A stretch of 26,244 nucleotides of DNA. It comes from Mariprofundaceae bacterium (GTDB taxonomy: Bacteria > Pseudomonadota > Zetaproteobacteria > Mariprofundales > Mariprofundaceae). Made by a program: the position numbers and the translations under genes. Within the stretch, counting starts at the first letter, position 1; each line of letters begins with the position of its first letter. A model generated the notes under the pieces. It was not told the origin of the DNA. It searched no databases and saw only the letters and a list, made by a program, of their open reading frames with translations. Location of the stretch: NCBI GenBank assembly GCA_015488125.1, contig WFOJ01000026.1, forward strand, positions 1 to 26,244, written 5' to 3'. Positions 15,214 through 22,738 of this stretch are shown piece after piece.

Positions 15214-17100
15214 ATGACTGAATGGCGCAAGCTGATCACCCCCGGCTGGCTGATGGCCTGCCTGCCACTGCTGTTCTTCCCCTTGATGATCAATGTGCGG
15301 GTGTTTCCGTTTATTGCCCCCAACGAAGAACCCAAATGGGCATTACTGACAGCCTGTGGTTTATTGATGGCAATAGCGTTTGGCTGGTTGTTGTGGCAGC
15401 GACGGCAATCCTGGCTCATACGCTGGCACTGGTCGTGGCTGGCGCTCGGCGGCTTTTATTTACTGCTGCTGATTGGCATCTGGATTGGCCCGAATACCAC
15501 GGAAGGCATGATTCGTTTTGCTTTCTGGGTGGCTTCACTGGGCATCTGGTTATCGGTGATTTATGGTCGCCGTCATATTCCCGCCTACAGCGACATCATG
15601 TGCTGGCTGGTCAGCCTGGGTTCAGTGGTATTTTCCATTCGCTACTGGTATGGCTACGTGCTGGATTATGGCAAACCCGGCTACAATATTTCGGTATTAT
15701 TCTCGCCCATTGGTCATATCAACTTTACCGGTGATGTACTGGTCGTGCTGGTGCCGGCAGTTGCCTGGATGCTGGCCTGGTATCGGCAACCCGTACTGCG
15801 CATTCTTAACTGGGTTTCATTGTTCAGCATGCTGACGATGCTGCTGGTAGCATCCAGTCGCGGTGCCGTGGGAGGCCTGGCAGTAGCCTTGATACTGACG
15901 GCAACGATTGCTTTGCGTCATTATCGGCTGGTACTTGGTGCCAACTGGCGACATCGGGAACAATGGCTGCCTGTTGCCCTGCTGGGCAGTGCCTTACTGG
16001 CCTCCGTGCTGACTTATTACAACCTGCCTTACCATTACCGCGATCTGGCCCGCGTTTCAGCCACGCTGGAATCAACGACCGAGACACCGTCAGTTGAGCT
16101 GACCCCTGGTGTGCCCCAACCGCCGCTAGCAAAATTCTGGAACAGAATGCGCCCGGTATTGACCGCACGCACACCGATCTACGCTTCATCCACAGCCATG
16201 ATTGCTGATGCGCCGTGGCTTGGTCAGGGAACAGGAAATTTTTTCACCGTTTATCCCAGATACAGCAATCACTTTCCTGATTTTCGCGATCCGTTAAGCT
16301 CTGCCCGCACCTTCACCACCAACCCTCACAATGTTGTTTTTCAAATTGCCACCCAGAATGGCGTTATTGCTCTAATATTGTTTGCGGCAGTCTTAATCCT
16401 GTTCTGGTTTCGCCTGATCCGCAGCTTGTGGGAAGCATGGAATCCCTGGCACGCCGCCGGTTTGGTCGGCATCACGGCAGCGCTGTTTGACGCCATGTTC
16501 AATCACGTATTTTTCAATCCGGCCAGTATGTTTGTCTTCGCCATGTTTGGTGGCCTGTGGTGGGCCAGCCTGAAGCCTTTGCCTGTCCGTCCGCTATTGA
16601 GCCTGCCAGCAGCATGGTCACGGCCGCTGGCCATTACCGTTGTAATCATCGCCCTGCTATTGAGTATCTGGCCATTTCGTTGGGTCATCTCTGAATACTA
16701 CGCCGGTTATGGTATGGCGTATATGCGCTACCCGATGAAGGCCGCAGAAATGAACCAGAAAGCCTACGAATGGGACAAGGATAATTTCCGCGCTGTCTTT
16801 GGTGTGGCGCAAGCTGCTTATCAACAGCGTCGTTTTGATGATTGCATCCGCTATTTGCAGCATTTTGAGGACATTTATCCTTATAATGCACCGGCGCTGA
16901 ATATGCTGGCGGCAGCTTATATGGTGACTGGCCGTTATGCACAGGCCAAGGCTGCGCTCGATCGTACCCTGGCCATCTTGCCGGATTTTGATATGGCACT
17001 GCAAAACAGGCAACGTGTTGAAGCCATGATACAGCAGCAGCGTCTGAAGCGTCAGGCAAGTCAACAGCGAGCGCCTGCTGGCATTGCCCGACCCGGATGA
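15214..17100 (+). CDS. O-antigen ligase/polymerase-like membrane protein with C-terminal TPR
   Basis: A 628-residue inner-membrane protein with about eleven or twelve hydrophobic segments up to residue 495, then a soluble tail. The region around residues 205-400 fits the Wzy_C (O-antigen ligase, WaaL/PglL-like) domain: LLVASSRGAVGGLAVALIL, a long periplasmic loop, and the periplasmic TNPHNVVFQIATQNGVIALIL, whose His is the typical conserved residue of these glycosyl-lipid transferases. Residues about 525-605 form tetratricopeptide-like helices (AQAAYQQRRFDDCIRYLQHF, LAAAYMVTGRYAQAKAALDR). Such proteins transfer or polymerise undecaprenyl-linked glycans onto lipid A or proteins; the acceptor here is unknown. 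CTGGAG precedes the ATG. The stop overlaps the nucleotidyltransferase start by 4 bp. Confidence 0.85.
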   Translation: MTEWRKLITPGWLMACLPLLFFPLMINVRVFPFIAPNEEPKWALLTACGLLMAIAFGWLLWQRRQSWLIRWHWSWLALGGFYLLLLIGIWIGPNTTEGMIRFAFWVASLGIWLSVIYGRRHIPAYSDIMCWLVSLGSVVFSIRYWYGYVLDYGKPGYNISVLFSPIGHINFTGDVLVVLVPAVAWMLAWYRQPVLRILNWVSLFSMLTMLLVASSRGAVGGLAVALILTATIALRHYRLVLGANWRHREQWLPVALLGSALLASVLTYYNLPYHYRDLARVSATLESTTETPSVELTPGVPQPPLAKFWNRMRPVLTARTPIYASSTAMIADAPWLGQGTGNFFTVYPRYSNHFPDFRDPLSSARTFTTNPHNVVFQIATQNGVIALILFAAVLILFWFRLIRSLWEAWNPWHAAGLVGITAALFDAMFNHVFFNPASMFVFAMFGGLWWASLKPLPVRPLLSLPAAWSRPLAITVVIIALLLSIWPFRWVISEYYAGYGMAYMRYPMKAAEMNQKAYEWDKDNFRAVFGVAQAAYQQRRFDDCIRYLQHFEDIYPYNAPALNMLAAAYMVTGRYAQAKAALDRTLAILPDFDMALQNRQRVEAMIQQQRLKRQASQQRAPAGIARPG

Positions 17101-17801
17101 CATCCGTGCGCAGCGCTGTGATTCTCGCCGCCGGACTCGGCAGCCGCCTGAAATGGCTGACGCAACGACAACCCAAAGCCTTGATGCCAGTGGCTGGCAC
17201 ACCGGCGATCATTCGCGTGATCCGGCGGCTGGTGGCAGCAGGCATCGGGGATATTGCGATCAATCTCCATCACCATGCCGATAGTATTCGCAAGACGCTG
17301 GGCAATGGCCAACGTTGGGGCGCGCGCCTGTATTACAGTTACGAGCCATTGCTACTGGATTCCGGCGGTGGTTTGCGTCAGGCCATGAGGTTGCTACCCG
17401 AAGCAGGTGATTTTGTACTGCTGCATAACGCCGATATTATCGCCGATGCTGATTTTTCAGTGTTGCACCGCTGCGCACAAGGTGGCGACTGTGCCTTGAT
17501 GATGGTGAAAAATCCTGCTCATCATCGGCAGGGTGATTTTGTGCTTCACAGGCGTCGCCTTCAGAAAGAAGGAGAGGGTCGGCGTTTAACATTTGGCGGG
17601 ATTTCCTGCTGGCGCACATCTACAGTACAATGCTGGCCTTCCGGTCAACCATTTCCGTTGACCGCCTGTATTCAGCAAGCGATACAGGCGCATGCATGTT
17701 GTGGCTATTATCATCAAGGTTATTGGTTCGATATTGGCCGCGCCGTGGATTTATTTCGAACTTCATCCTTTTTGACTTCCAGGAGCGATCATGCCAGTTG
17801 A
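17097..17801 (+). CDS. sugar-phosphate nucleotidyltransferase (MurU/HddC-like)
   Basis: A 234-residue single-domain nucleotidyltransferase. The NTP-binding loop VILAAGLGSRLKWLTQRQPKALMPVAG covers residues 8-34, with the signature Arg and the PK of the second part. HNADIIADADF near 110-120 holds the metal-binding Asp, and GYWFDIGRAVDLF near the C-terminus is typical of MurU and other sugar-1-phosphate nucleotidyltransferases. It should activate a sugar phosphate with a nucleotide for wall or surface-glycan synthesis. That fits the overlapping ligase-like gene upstream. Its 3' end overlaps cobT by 11 bp. A role in cobamide synthesis (CobY-like) is an alternative raised by that overlap only. The residues after 150 (HRRRLQKEGEGRRLTFGGI) are less conserved. 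Confidence 0.82.
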   Translation: MTSVRSAVILAAGLGSRLKWLTQRQPKALMPVAGTPAIIRVIRRLVAAGIGDIAINLHHHADSIRKTLGNGQRWGARLYYSYEPLLLDSGGGLRQAMRLLPEAGDFVLLHNADIIADADFSVLHRCAQGGDCALMMVKNPAHHRQGDFVLHRRRLQKEGEGRRLTFGGISCWRTSTVQCWPSGQPFPLTACIQQAIQAHACCGYYHQGYWFDIGRAVDLFRTSSFLTSRSDHAS

Positions 17802-18813
17802 CTACAATATCGCACGCCAGGCTCGTGCCCATCAGAACCAGCTTACCAAACCACGGGGGGCATTGGGTCGGCTTGAGGAACTGGCCTGCTGGTTTGCCGC
17901 CCGTCAAGGGAAGGTCATCCCCGATCAACTGCAGGCTGGCATCTGCGTCTTTGCCAGCGATCATGGCGTTGTTGCTGAAGGCGTTTCCACCTTTCCTTCT
18001 GTGGTAACCATGGAAATGCTAAAGAATTTCATGGCTGGCGGCGCTGCCATCAATGTGTTGGCACAACAGCATCATGCATTATTACGCGTTGTCGATGTTG
18101 GTGTCGCAGGCGATAGCAGTGGCATCAGTGGTGTGGCGCAATTCAAGATTCGTCCTGGCACGGGCAATTTGTTGCACGAAGCGGCCATGCGTTATCAGGA
18201 ATACCAGCAGGCACTGACTGTCGGACGACAACAGGCTCGCGAATTGCAACAGCAGGGCGCCAATATACTGATCGCTGGTGATATGGGCATCGGCAATACC
18301 ACGGCCAGTGCCTGCCTGATCTGCGCTTTGACTGGATTGCCTGTGGAATATGTTGTGGGCTACGGCACAGGCATTGATGAACTGGCACATGCCCGCAAGC
18401 TGGAAGTCGTTGCCAGCGCGCTGGAGCGTGTCCGCACCGTGCCGGAAGAGCGCTGGCCTGCCGAACTGGGCGGACTGGAAATTACCGCCATGGCAGGTTT
18501 TTATCTGCAAGCTGCGGAAGATGGTATTCCCGTAATTCTCGATGGCTTTATTGCAGCCGCCGCAGCACTGGTGGCGCGCTGCGAAAACGCAGCGGTTTGT
18601 GATATGATGCTGGCATCTCATGTCTCGCAGGAACTGGGGCATCGCGCCGCCTTGCAAACACTTGGACTGGAACCGTTGTTTGATTTTGGCATGCGTTTGG
18701 GTGAGGGCACAGGCGCGGCACTGGCCCTGCCGTTACTGCAATCAGCGCTGGCCCTGCATCGTCACATGGCAACATTCGCTGATGCAGGTGTTTCAGAACG
18801 CATGAATGACTGA
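17791..18813 (+). CDS. cobT: nicotinate-nucleotide-dimethylbenzimidazole phosphoribosyltransferase
   Basis: A 340-residue protein with CobT signatures throughout: KPRGALGRLEELACWFAARQGK near residue 20, FASDHGVVAEGVSTFPSVVT, MAGGAAINVLAQQ, ILIAGDMGIGNTTASACLICALTG and the C-terminal MRLGEGTGAALALPLLQSAL. The Glu in GEGTGA (about residue 305) corresponds to the catalytic base. It makes alpha-ribazole phosphate from the lower-ligand base and nicotinate mononucleotide for the nucleotide loop of cobalamin. AGGAG at 17781-17785 supports the ATG start inside the 3' end of the upstream gene. It overlaps cobC by 8 bp. Confidence 0.96.
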   Translation: MPVDYNIARQARAHQNQLTKPRGALGRLEELACWFAARQGKVIPDQLQAGICVFASDHGVVAEGVSTFPSVVTMEMLKNFMAGGAAINVLAQQHHALLRVVDVGVAGDSSGISGVAQFKIRPGTGNLLHEAAMRYQEYQQALTVGRQQARELQQQGANILIAGDMGIGNTTASACLICALTGLPVEYVVGYGTGIDELAHARKLEVVASALERVRTVPEERWPAELGGLEITAMAGFYLQAAEDGIPVILDGFIAAAAALVARCENAAVCDMMLASHVSQELGHRAALQTLGLEPLFDFGMRLGEGTGAALALPLLQSALALHRHMATFADAGVSERMND

Positions 18814-19417
18814 AGCCGTTCTTGTTGACTTGTTGCGGCATGGCGAAGTTGCAGCAAAAGGCTGGGCTTTTCGTGGGCGTACAGATGTGGCGTTAAGCCA
18901 ACAAGGCTGGCAACAGATGCAGGGTGTCAACCATGCCTTGCAACAGGAACGTGCCGCCATCGCACAGGTCGCCAGCTCGCCGTTACAGCGTTGCCGGTTG
19001 TTTGCCAGGCAAGCTGCCGATGATTTTGCATGCCCGTTTCATATCTTGACAGATATGCGGGAAATGGATTTTGGCCACTGGGAAGGGCAGTCATTCGACC
19101 ATATTCAGCAACAAGACAGCGCCTTGTTGCAACGCTTCTGGCGCAACCCGGTAGGCGTGCAGCCTCCGGCAGGCGAGTGTTTTGACGATTTTTCCCGGCG
19201 CGTCATAGCCTGCTGGCATGAATGGCTGAGCGATGCCAGTGACGAACACCGGCTGCTCGTGGCACATGGCGGCGTGTTGCGCGTACTATTGGCGCATCTG
19301 CTGCGCATGCCCATGGATGCACTATGGCGGTTGCACCTCCCTTATGGCGCCTGGTGCCGAGTATCGCTGCTGAAAGGCGCTGATCCTCGTCTGATATTTA
19401 TCAATCGCCCCAGTTGA
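18806..19417 (+). CDS. cobC: alpha-ribazole phosphatase, histidine phosphatase family
   Basis: A 203-residue protein of the phosphoglycerate-mutase-like histidine phosphatase family. The phosphorylated His is in LLRHGEV (residues 9-15). SSPLQRCRLFARQ, the acid residue in DMREMDFGHWEGQ, and the second catalytic His in LVAHGGVLRVLL complete the site. The position directly after cobT, with an 8-bp overlap, points to CobC, which removes the phosphate from alpha-ribazole phosphate or from adenosylcobalamin phosphate. cobU and cobS are not in this window. Without the cobT neighbour the sequence alone would support only a generic histidine phosphatase. Confidence 0.85.
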   Translation: MTEAVLVDLLRHGEVAAKGWAFRGRTDVALSQQGWQQMQGVNHALQQERAAIAQVASSPLQRCRLFARQAADDFACPFHILTDMREMDFGHWEGQSFDHIQQQDSALLQRFWRNPVGVQPPAGECFDDFSRRVIACWHEWLSDASDEHRLLVAHGGVLRVLLAHLLRMPMDALWRLHLPYGAWCRVSLLKGADPRLIFINRPS

Positions 19418-19517
19418 TTCAGCTTCCGTTCAGCTTTTTTTCCACACTTTGCCGTTCTGTTCCGGCTTTGCTGACAGTTTCAAACAAGATGTAACCACAT
19501 CTTCAGGAGTTCAGAAA

Positions 19518-20081
19518 ATGAAAAAATCCTTTCTCGCAGCAGCAGGCTGCCTGAGTATGTTATGCGCTATGCCTGCATGGGCTGATGGGCCTTACGTCGG
19601 TGTCGGTGTCGGTGCATTTAATATTGGCACAGGCGTGACAAAAAAAACGGTAACGGGTGGTTATCTGCAGCTTGGTCACGATTTTTCCGATCATGTCGGC
19701 GCAGAAGTTCGCTTTGGCAGCTCTGGTCAGACAGGTGAAGAATTCACCACTCAGGCACGCGCCAAGGTTGATTATTTTGCGGCTGCCTTCATCAAGCCCA
19801 AGTATGACTTCGCCCCTGGCTGGACAGCGTACGGCTTGCTTGGCCTGGCCACAGTCAAGGGTAGCTACGCCGAGTTGGCACTGCCAAAACAAACGAAAAC
19901 TCGCACTGGCTACGCTTATGGCGCAGGTGTAAAATACCGCATCGCTGATCAGTTTACCATTGGTGCCGAAATTTCTCATATGCTGAGCAAGCCCAAAACC
20001 GATGCTGTCAACATCCGCACCAACTTCAAGGGTTTGGAAGCAAGCATTTTCAGCATTAACGCCCAGTATTATCTCTATTAA
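19518..20081 (+). CDS. small outer-membrane beta-barrel protein
   Basis: A 187-residue protein with a signal peptide (MKKSFLAAAGCLSMLCAMPAWA) followed by DGPYVGVGVGAFN. Alternating hydrophobic strands follow, such as TVTGGYLQLGHDFSDHVGAEVRFG, AAFIKPKYDFAPGWTAYGLLGLA and GYAYGAGVKYRIADQFTIGAEIS, and the chain ends in YYLY. This matches the eight-stranded OmpA/OmpW-like or Omp_b-brl class. The start at 19518 has CAGGAG upstream; an earlier in-frame ATG at 19449 lacks one. The gene stands alone between cobC and a repeat-rich region and probably has its own promoter in the 100-bp gap, where I could not identify a convincing one. Its role is unknown. Confidence 0.85.
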   Translation: MKKSFLAAAGCLSMLCAMPAWADGPYVGVGVGAFNIGTGVTKKTVTGGYLQLGHDFSDHVGAEVRFGSSGQTGEEFTTQARAKVDYFAAAFIKPKYDFAPGWTAYGLLGLATVKGSYAELALPKQTKTRTGYAYGAGVKYRIADQFTIGAEISHMLSKPKTDAVNIRTNFKGLEASIFSINAQYYLY

Positions 20082-20091
20082 CCGATCTGTT

Positions 20092-20221
20092 ACTGAAGTT
20101 TCATCGTTTTCTGCTGTTACTACTCGCGCTATCTTAAACGCCGAGAGGCCAGGTATGCCACTTCATCGGATTTGCACGTCCTCTCCGTAGTTTTGGCATC
20201 AAAAAATGATGAAACTTCAGT
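20092..20221. repeat. 130-bp element bounded by 19-bp inverted repeats
   Basis: ACTGAAGTTTCATCGTTTT (20092-20110) is repeated in inverse orientation at 20203-20221 with one mismatch. Between them lies about 90 bp with a secondary inverted pair, GAGAGG (20143-20148) and CCTCTC (20180-20185), and no open frame. It starts 10 bp after the barrel gene and ends 11 bp before palindromic repeat copy 3. It may be another small mobile or folded element; the inner part is not symmetric like the 153-bp repeat. Confidence 0.6.
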
Positions 20222-20232
20222 TATCTCATCAA

Positions 20233-20386
20233 GCTGCCGCACCTTTGACAAATTTACTACGAAAAACAGAATATTGGCCAAATCTTCGCCCTGTTTTTGT
20301 TAAATAGCACTGCTACTTACCGCCAACAAATCGTACATTTGGCTCAGTCCCGCTATTTCCTGTAACGATCACCAAAGTCCGACGGT
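20233..20386 (+). repeat. palindromic repeat, copy 3 (diverged)
   Basis: It has the same plan as the two copies upstream, centred on 20310, with one extra base in the left arm. The conserved core GCCCTGTTTTTGTTAAATAG and CCCGCTATTTC are easily recognised, but the ends have drifted (GCTGCCGCACCTTTGACAAA on the left; right end reads ACCGTCGGACTTTGGTGATC in reverse complement). It lies in the convergent gap between the barrel gene and groEL, in the same orientation as the other copies. Confidence 0.83.
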
Positions 20387-20393
20387 TCCTGGC

Positions 20394-20452
20394 ATGGAAC
20401 GTCCTTGCTGCCTTCAAAATTGACTCCTTTAAGGGGTCAATCAGCGTTCCAT
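20394..20452. repeat. nested inverted repeat, possible IS-end remnant
   Basis: ATGGAACG (20394-20401) pairs with CGTTCCAT (20445-20452), and inside that TTGACTCC (20420-20427) pairs with GGGGTCAA (20433-20440) across a 5-nt loop. Read on the minus strand, the stretch (TGATTGACCCC, then GTCAATTTTGAAGG) resembles sequences I remember next to IS21-type elements, but no transposase is nearby. It could equally be a plain transcript hairpin. Confidence 0.45.
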
Positions 20453-20497
20453 TTTACCTCCTGACACATTGTTCGGTGTTTCCCGAGTTCATAAAGG

Positions 20498-20534
20498 AAA
20501 AAAGCCAGCAACCCGCAAGGGTTACTGGCTTTTT
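20498..20534 (-). terminator. rho-independent terminator after groEL (bidirectional)
   Basis: On the minus strand, GCCAGTAACCC (20529-20519) pairs with GGGTTGCTGGC (20514-20504) around a TTGC loop, followed by six T. The + strand has the mirror arrangement with five T after the stem (20530-20534), so it could also end transcripts from the barrel gene. It lies 30 bp beyond the groEL stop. Confidence 0.92.
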
Positions 20535-20563
20535 CATGCCTAAACGGACTTAAGGCTGGCTGA

Positions 20564-22204
20564 TTACATCATACCGCCCATGCCGCCCATATCGCCACCG
20601 GCCGCCGAGGTGGCTGGTGCTTCAGGCTTTGGCAATTCAGCTACCATGGCTTCGGTGGTGATCAGCAAACCAGCGATAGAGGCCGCATTTTGCAGGGCAG
20701 AACGCGTGACCTTGGTCGGATCAATGACCCCCATTTTGGTCATATCGCCGTAGCTCTCGGTGGCCGCATTGAAGCCATAGTTTTTGTCATCATTGCTTGC
20801 CACGTTGTTGATAACGACAGAAGCTTCGCCGCCACCATTGGAAACGATCTGACGCAGCGGTGCTTCCACAGCGCGGCGAACAATTGCCACGCCAGTATCC
20901 TGATCGTGGTTGTCCGCTGTCAGGCCGTCCAGCGCCGCACGGGCACGGATCAGCGCTACGCCGCCACCTGGTACGATGCCTTCTTCAACGGCAGCGCGGG
21001 TGGCATGTAGCGCGTCATCGACGCGATCCTTCTTCTCTTTCATGGCCACTTCAGTGGCAGCGCCGACCTTGATCACGGCAACACCGCCAGCCAGCTTGGC
21101 CAGGCGTTCCTGCAGTTTTTCGCGGTCGTAGTCGGAGGTGGTATCTTCGATCTGACGGCGAATCTGGGCGATACGGGCTTCGATGTCCGCCTTGTTGCCA
21201 TTGCCATCGACGATGGTGGTGGTATCCTTGGTGATCTTGACGGAGGCTGCTGTACCCAGATCTTCCAGGGTGACATTTTCCAGCTTCAGGCCAAGATCTT
21301 CGGAAATCAGCTTGGCACCGGTCAGAATCGCCATATCTTCCAGCATGGCCTTGCGACGATCGCCAAAGCCAGGTGCTTTAACGGCAGCAACATTGACCAC
21401 GCCACGCATCTTGTTGACCACCAGCGTAGCCAGCGCTTCACCTTCAACATCCTCAGCAATGATCAGCAATGGCTTGCCAGCGCGGGCAACTGCTTCCAGC
21501 GTGGGCAACAGATCGCGCATATTGGAAATCTTCTTCTCAAACAGCAGGATATAAGGGTTATCCAGGCTGGCTTCCATGCGCTCCATGTCGGTGGCAAAAT
21601 AAGGCGACAGGTAGCCACGGTCGAACTGCATGCCTTCAACCACGTCCAGTTCTGTTTCCAGACCCTTGGCTTCTTCAACCGTGATCACGCCTTCTTTGCC
21701 TACTTTTTCCATGGCATCGGCGATGATCTGGCCGATTTCGCTGTCACCGTTGGCAGAAATGGTGCCAACTTGAGCGATTTCTTCCTGATTCTTCACTGCT
21801 ACGGAAAGTTCACCGAGCTTGTCCACCATGGCATTCACAGCTTTGTCGATACCGCGCTTGAGATCCATGGGGTTCATGCCAGCAGCTACGGCCTTTACAC
21901 CCTCACGGGCAATCGCCTGAGCCAGTACCGTAGCGGTGGTGGTACCGTCACCGGCAATATCGGCAGTCTTGGACGCGACTTCCTTGACCATCTGGGCGCC
22001 CATGTTTTCGAACTTGTCTTCCAGCTCGATTTCCTTGGCAACACTTACGCCATCCTTGGTGACGGTGGGCGCACCCCAGGATTTTTCCAGGACCACATTG
22101 CGGCCTTTGGGGCCGAGGGTAACCTTGACGGCATCAGCCAGCGCGTTCACACCGCCCATCATTTTTGCACGAGCGTCTTCGCTGAAACGAATTTCCTTCG
22201 CCAT
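20564..22204 (-). CDS. groEL: 60-kDa chaperonin GroEL
   Basis: A 546-residue group I chaperonin subunit, full length. ATP-site residues are visible: TLGPKGRNVVLEKSWGAPTVTKDGVSVAKEI (about 29-59), the conserved Asp in AGDGTTTATVLAQAI (about 84-98), and EEGIVPGGGVALIRA (about 411-425). The chain ends in the flexible GGDMGGMGGMM tail that lines the cavity. Fourteen copies form the double ring that folds proteins with the GroES cap. AAGGAGAACAG precedes the ATG. It lies 42 bp downstream of groES and ends at a strong terminator, a standard two-gene heat-shock operon. Confidence 0.99.
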   Translation of the reverse strand: MAKEIRFSEDARAKMMGGVNALADAVKVTLGPKGRNVVLEKSWGAPTVTKDGVSVAKEIELEDKFENMGAQMVKEVASKTADIAGDGTTTATVLAQAIAREGVKAVAAGMNPMDLKRGIDKAVNAMVDKLGELSVAVKNQEEIAQVGTISANGDSEIGQIIADAMEKVGKEGVITVEEAKGLETELDVVEGMQFDRGYLSPYFATDMERMEASLDNPYILLFEKKISNMRDLLPTLEAVARAGKPLLIIAEDVEGEALATLVVNKMRGVVNVAAVKAPGFGDRRKAMLEDMAILTGAKLISEDLGLKLENVTLEDLGTAASVKITKDTTTIVDGNGNKADIEARIAQIRRQIEDTTSDYDREKLQERLAKLAGGVAVIKVGAATEVAMKEKKDRVDDALHATRAAVEEGIVPGGGVALIRARAALDGLTADNHDQDTGVAIVRRAVEAPLRQIVSNGGGEASVVINNVASNDDKNYGFNAATESYGDMTKMGVIDPTKVTRSALQNAASIAGLLITTEAMVAELPKPEAPATSAAGGDMGGMGGMM

Positions 22205-22246
22205 TGTCTTCTGTTCTCCTTATCTAGTTACGGGTCAGAGCAGGGA

Positions 22247-22543
22247 TTAGTCTTCGATCACGCCGAGGAGGTCATCCTCGCGCATCATCAGTAATTCTTC
22301 GCCATCAAGCTTGATTTCAGTGCCGGCGTATTTAGAGAAAATCACGGTATCGCCAGCCTTGACATCTAACGGACGAACTTCGCCGTTATCCAGGATTTTG
22401 CCGTTGCCAGCAGCAACAACCTTGCCCTGAATCGGCTTTTCCTTGGCAGCATCAGGAATAATGATACCACCAGCGGATTTTTCTTCTTCGTCCAGGCGAC
22501 GGACGATTACACGATCATGTAAAGGACGAACCTTTGTTGCCAT
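22247..22543 (-). CDS. groES: 10-kDa co-chaperonin GroES
   Basis: A 98-residue protein of normal GroES length. It begins MATKVRPLHDRVIVRRLDEE, has the mobile loop SAGGIIIPDAAKEKPIQGKV (residues 23-42) with the Ile-Ile-Ile that binds GroEL, and ends ELLMMREDDLLGVIED. It forms the heptameric lid of the GroEL chamber. GAAGGAGAAAAG supports the ATG. It is the first gene of the minus-strand operon, about 90 bp downstream of a sigma-32-type promoter. Confidence 0.99.
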   Translation of the reverse strand: MATKVRPLHDRVIVRRLDEEEKSAGGIIIPDAAKEKPIQGKVVAAGNGKILDNGEVRPLDVKAGDTVIFSKYAGTEIKLDGEELLMMREDDLLGVIED

Positions 22544-22634
22544 CGTTTCTTTTCTCCTTCAGGAACTGCTGAGTGATCGCCTGTACGGACGATCAACTCT
22601 TGTTGCAGATTCTTCGTTGCAAACTTGCATCGCT

Positions 22635-22667
22635 GTATAGGGTCGCCGTGAAAGAGATTCAAGGGGG
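22635..22667 (-). promoter_or_regulatory. sigma-32 (heat-shock) promoter of groESL, proximal
   Basis: On the minus strand, CCCCCTTGAA (22667-22658) is followed after 15 bp by CCCTATAC (22642-22635). The -35 part is identical to that of the E. coli groE promoter as I know it, and the -10 resembles CCCCATnT. The -10 box is about 92 bp upstream of the groES ATG. No CIRCE inverted repeat (HrcA operator) is seen. Confidence 0.75.
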
Positions 22668-22696
22668 GCGAGCACCTGACGACGCAACGACCGCTC

Positions 22697-22728
22697 TGTA
22701 AGGTTCGTCTGTGGCATATTCAAGGGGG
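22697..22728 (-). promoter_or_regulatory. second, distal sigma-32-like promoter of groESL
   Basis: A second CCCCCTTGAA (22728-22719) lies exactly 61 bp upstream of the first, followed after 15 bp by CCTTACA (22703-22697). The -10 match is weaker than in the proximal site. The G-run on the + strand at 22724-22728 doubles as the likely ribosome site of hflD. Confidence 0.5.
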
Positions 22729-22738
22729 CTTGCAGCTC

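Noticed and set aside
10319..20386. CRISPR array
   Set aside because: The three repeats are 153-bp palindromes more than 4 kb apart, with no short regular spacers.
21770..22294. Long + strand frames opposite groEL
   Set aside because: groEL is certain on the other strand, and these frames are its antisense.
22544..22738. CIRCE operator upstream of groES
   Set aside because: The diagnostic TTAGCACTC inverted repeat is not present; the sigma-32-type boxes explain heat-shock control.
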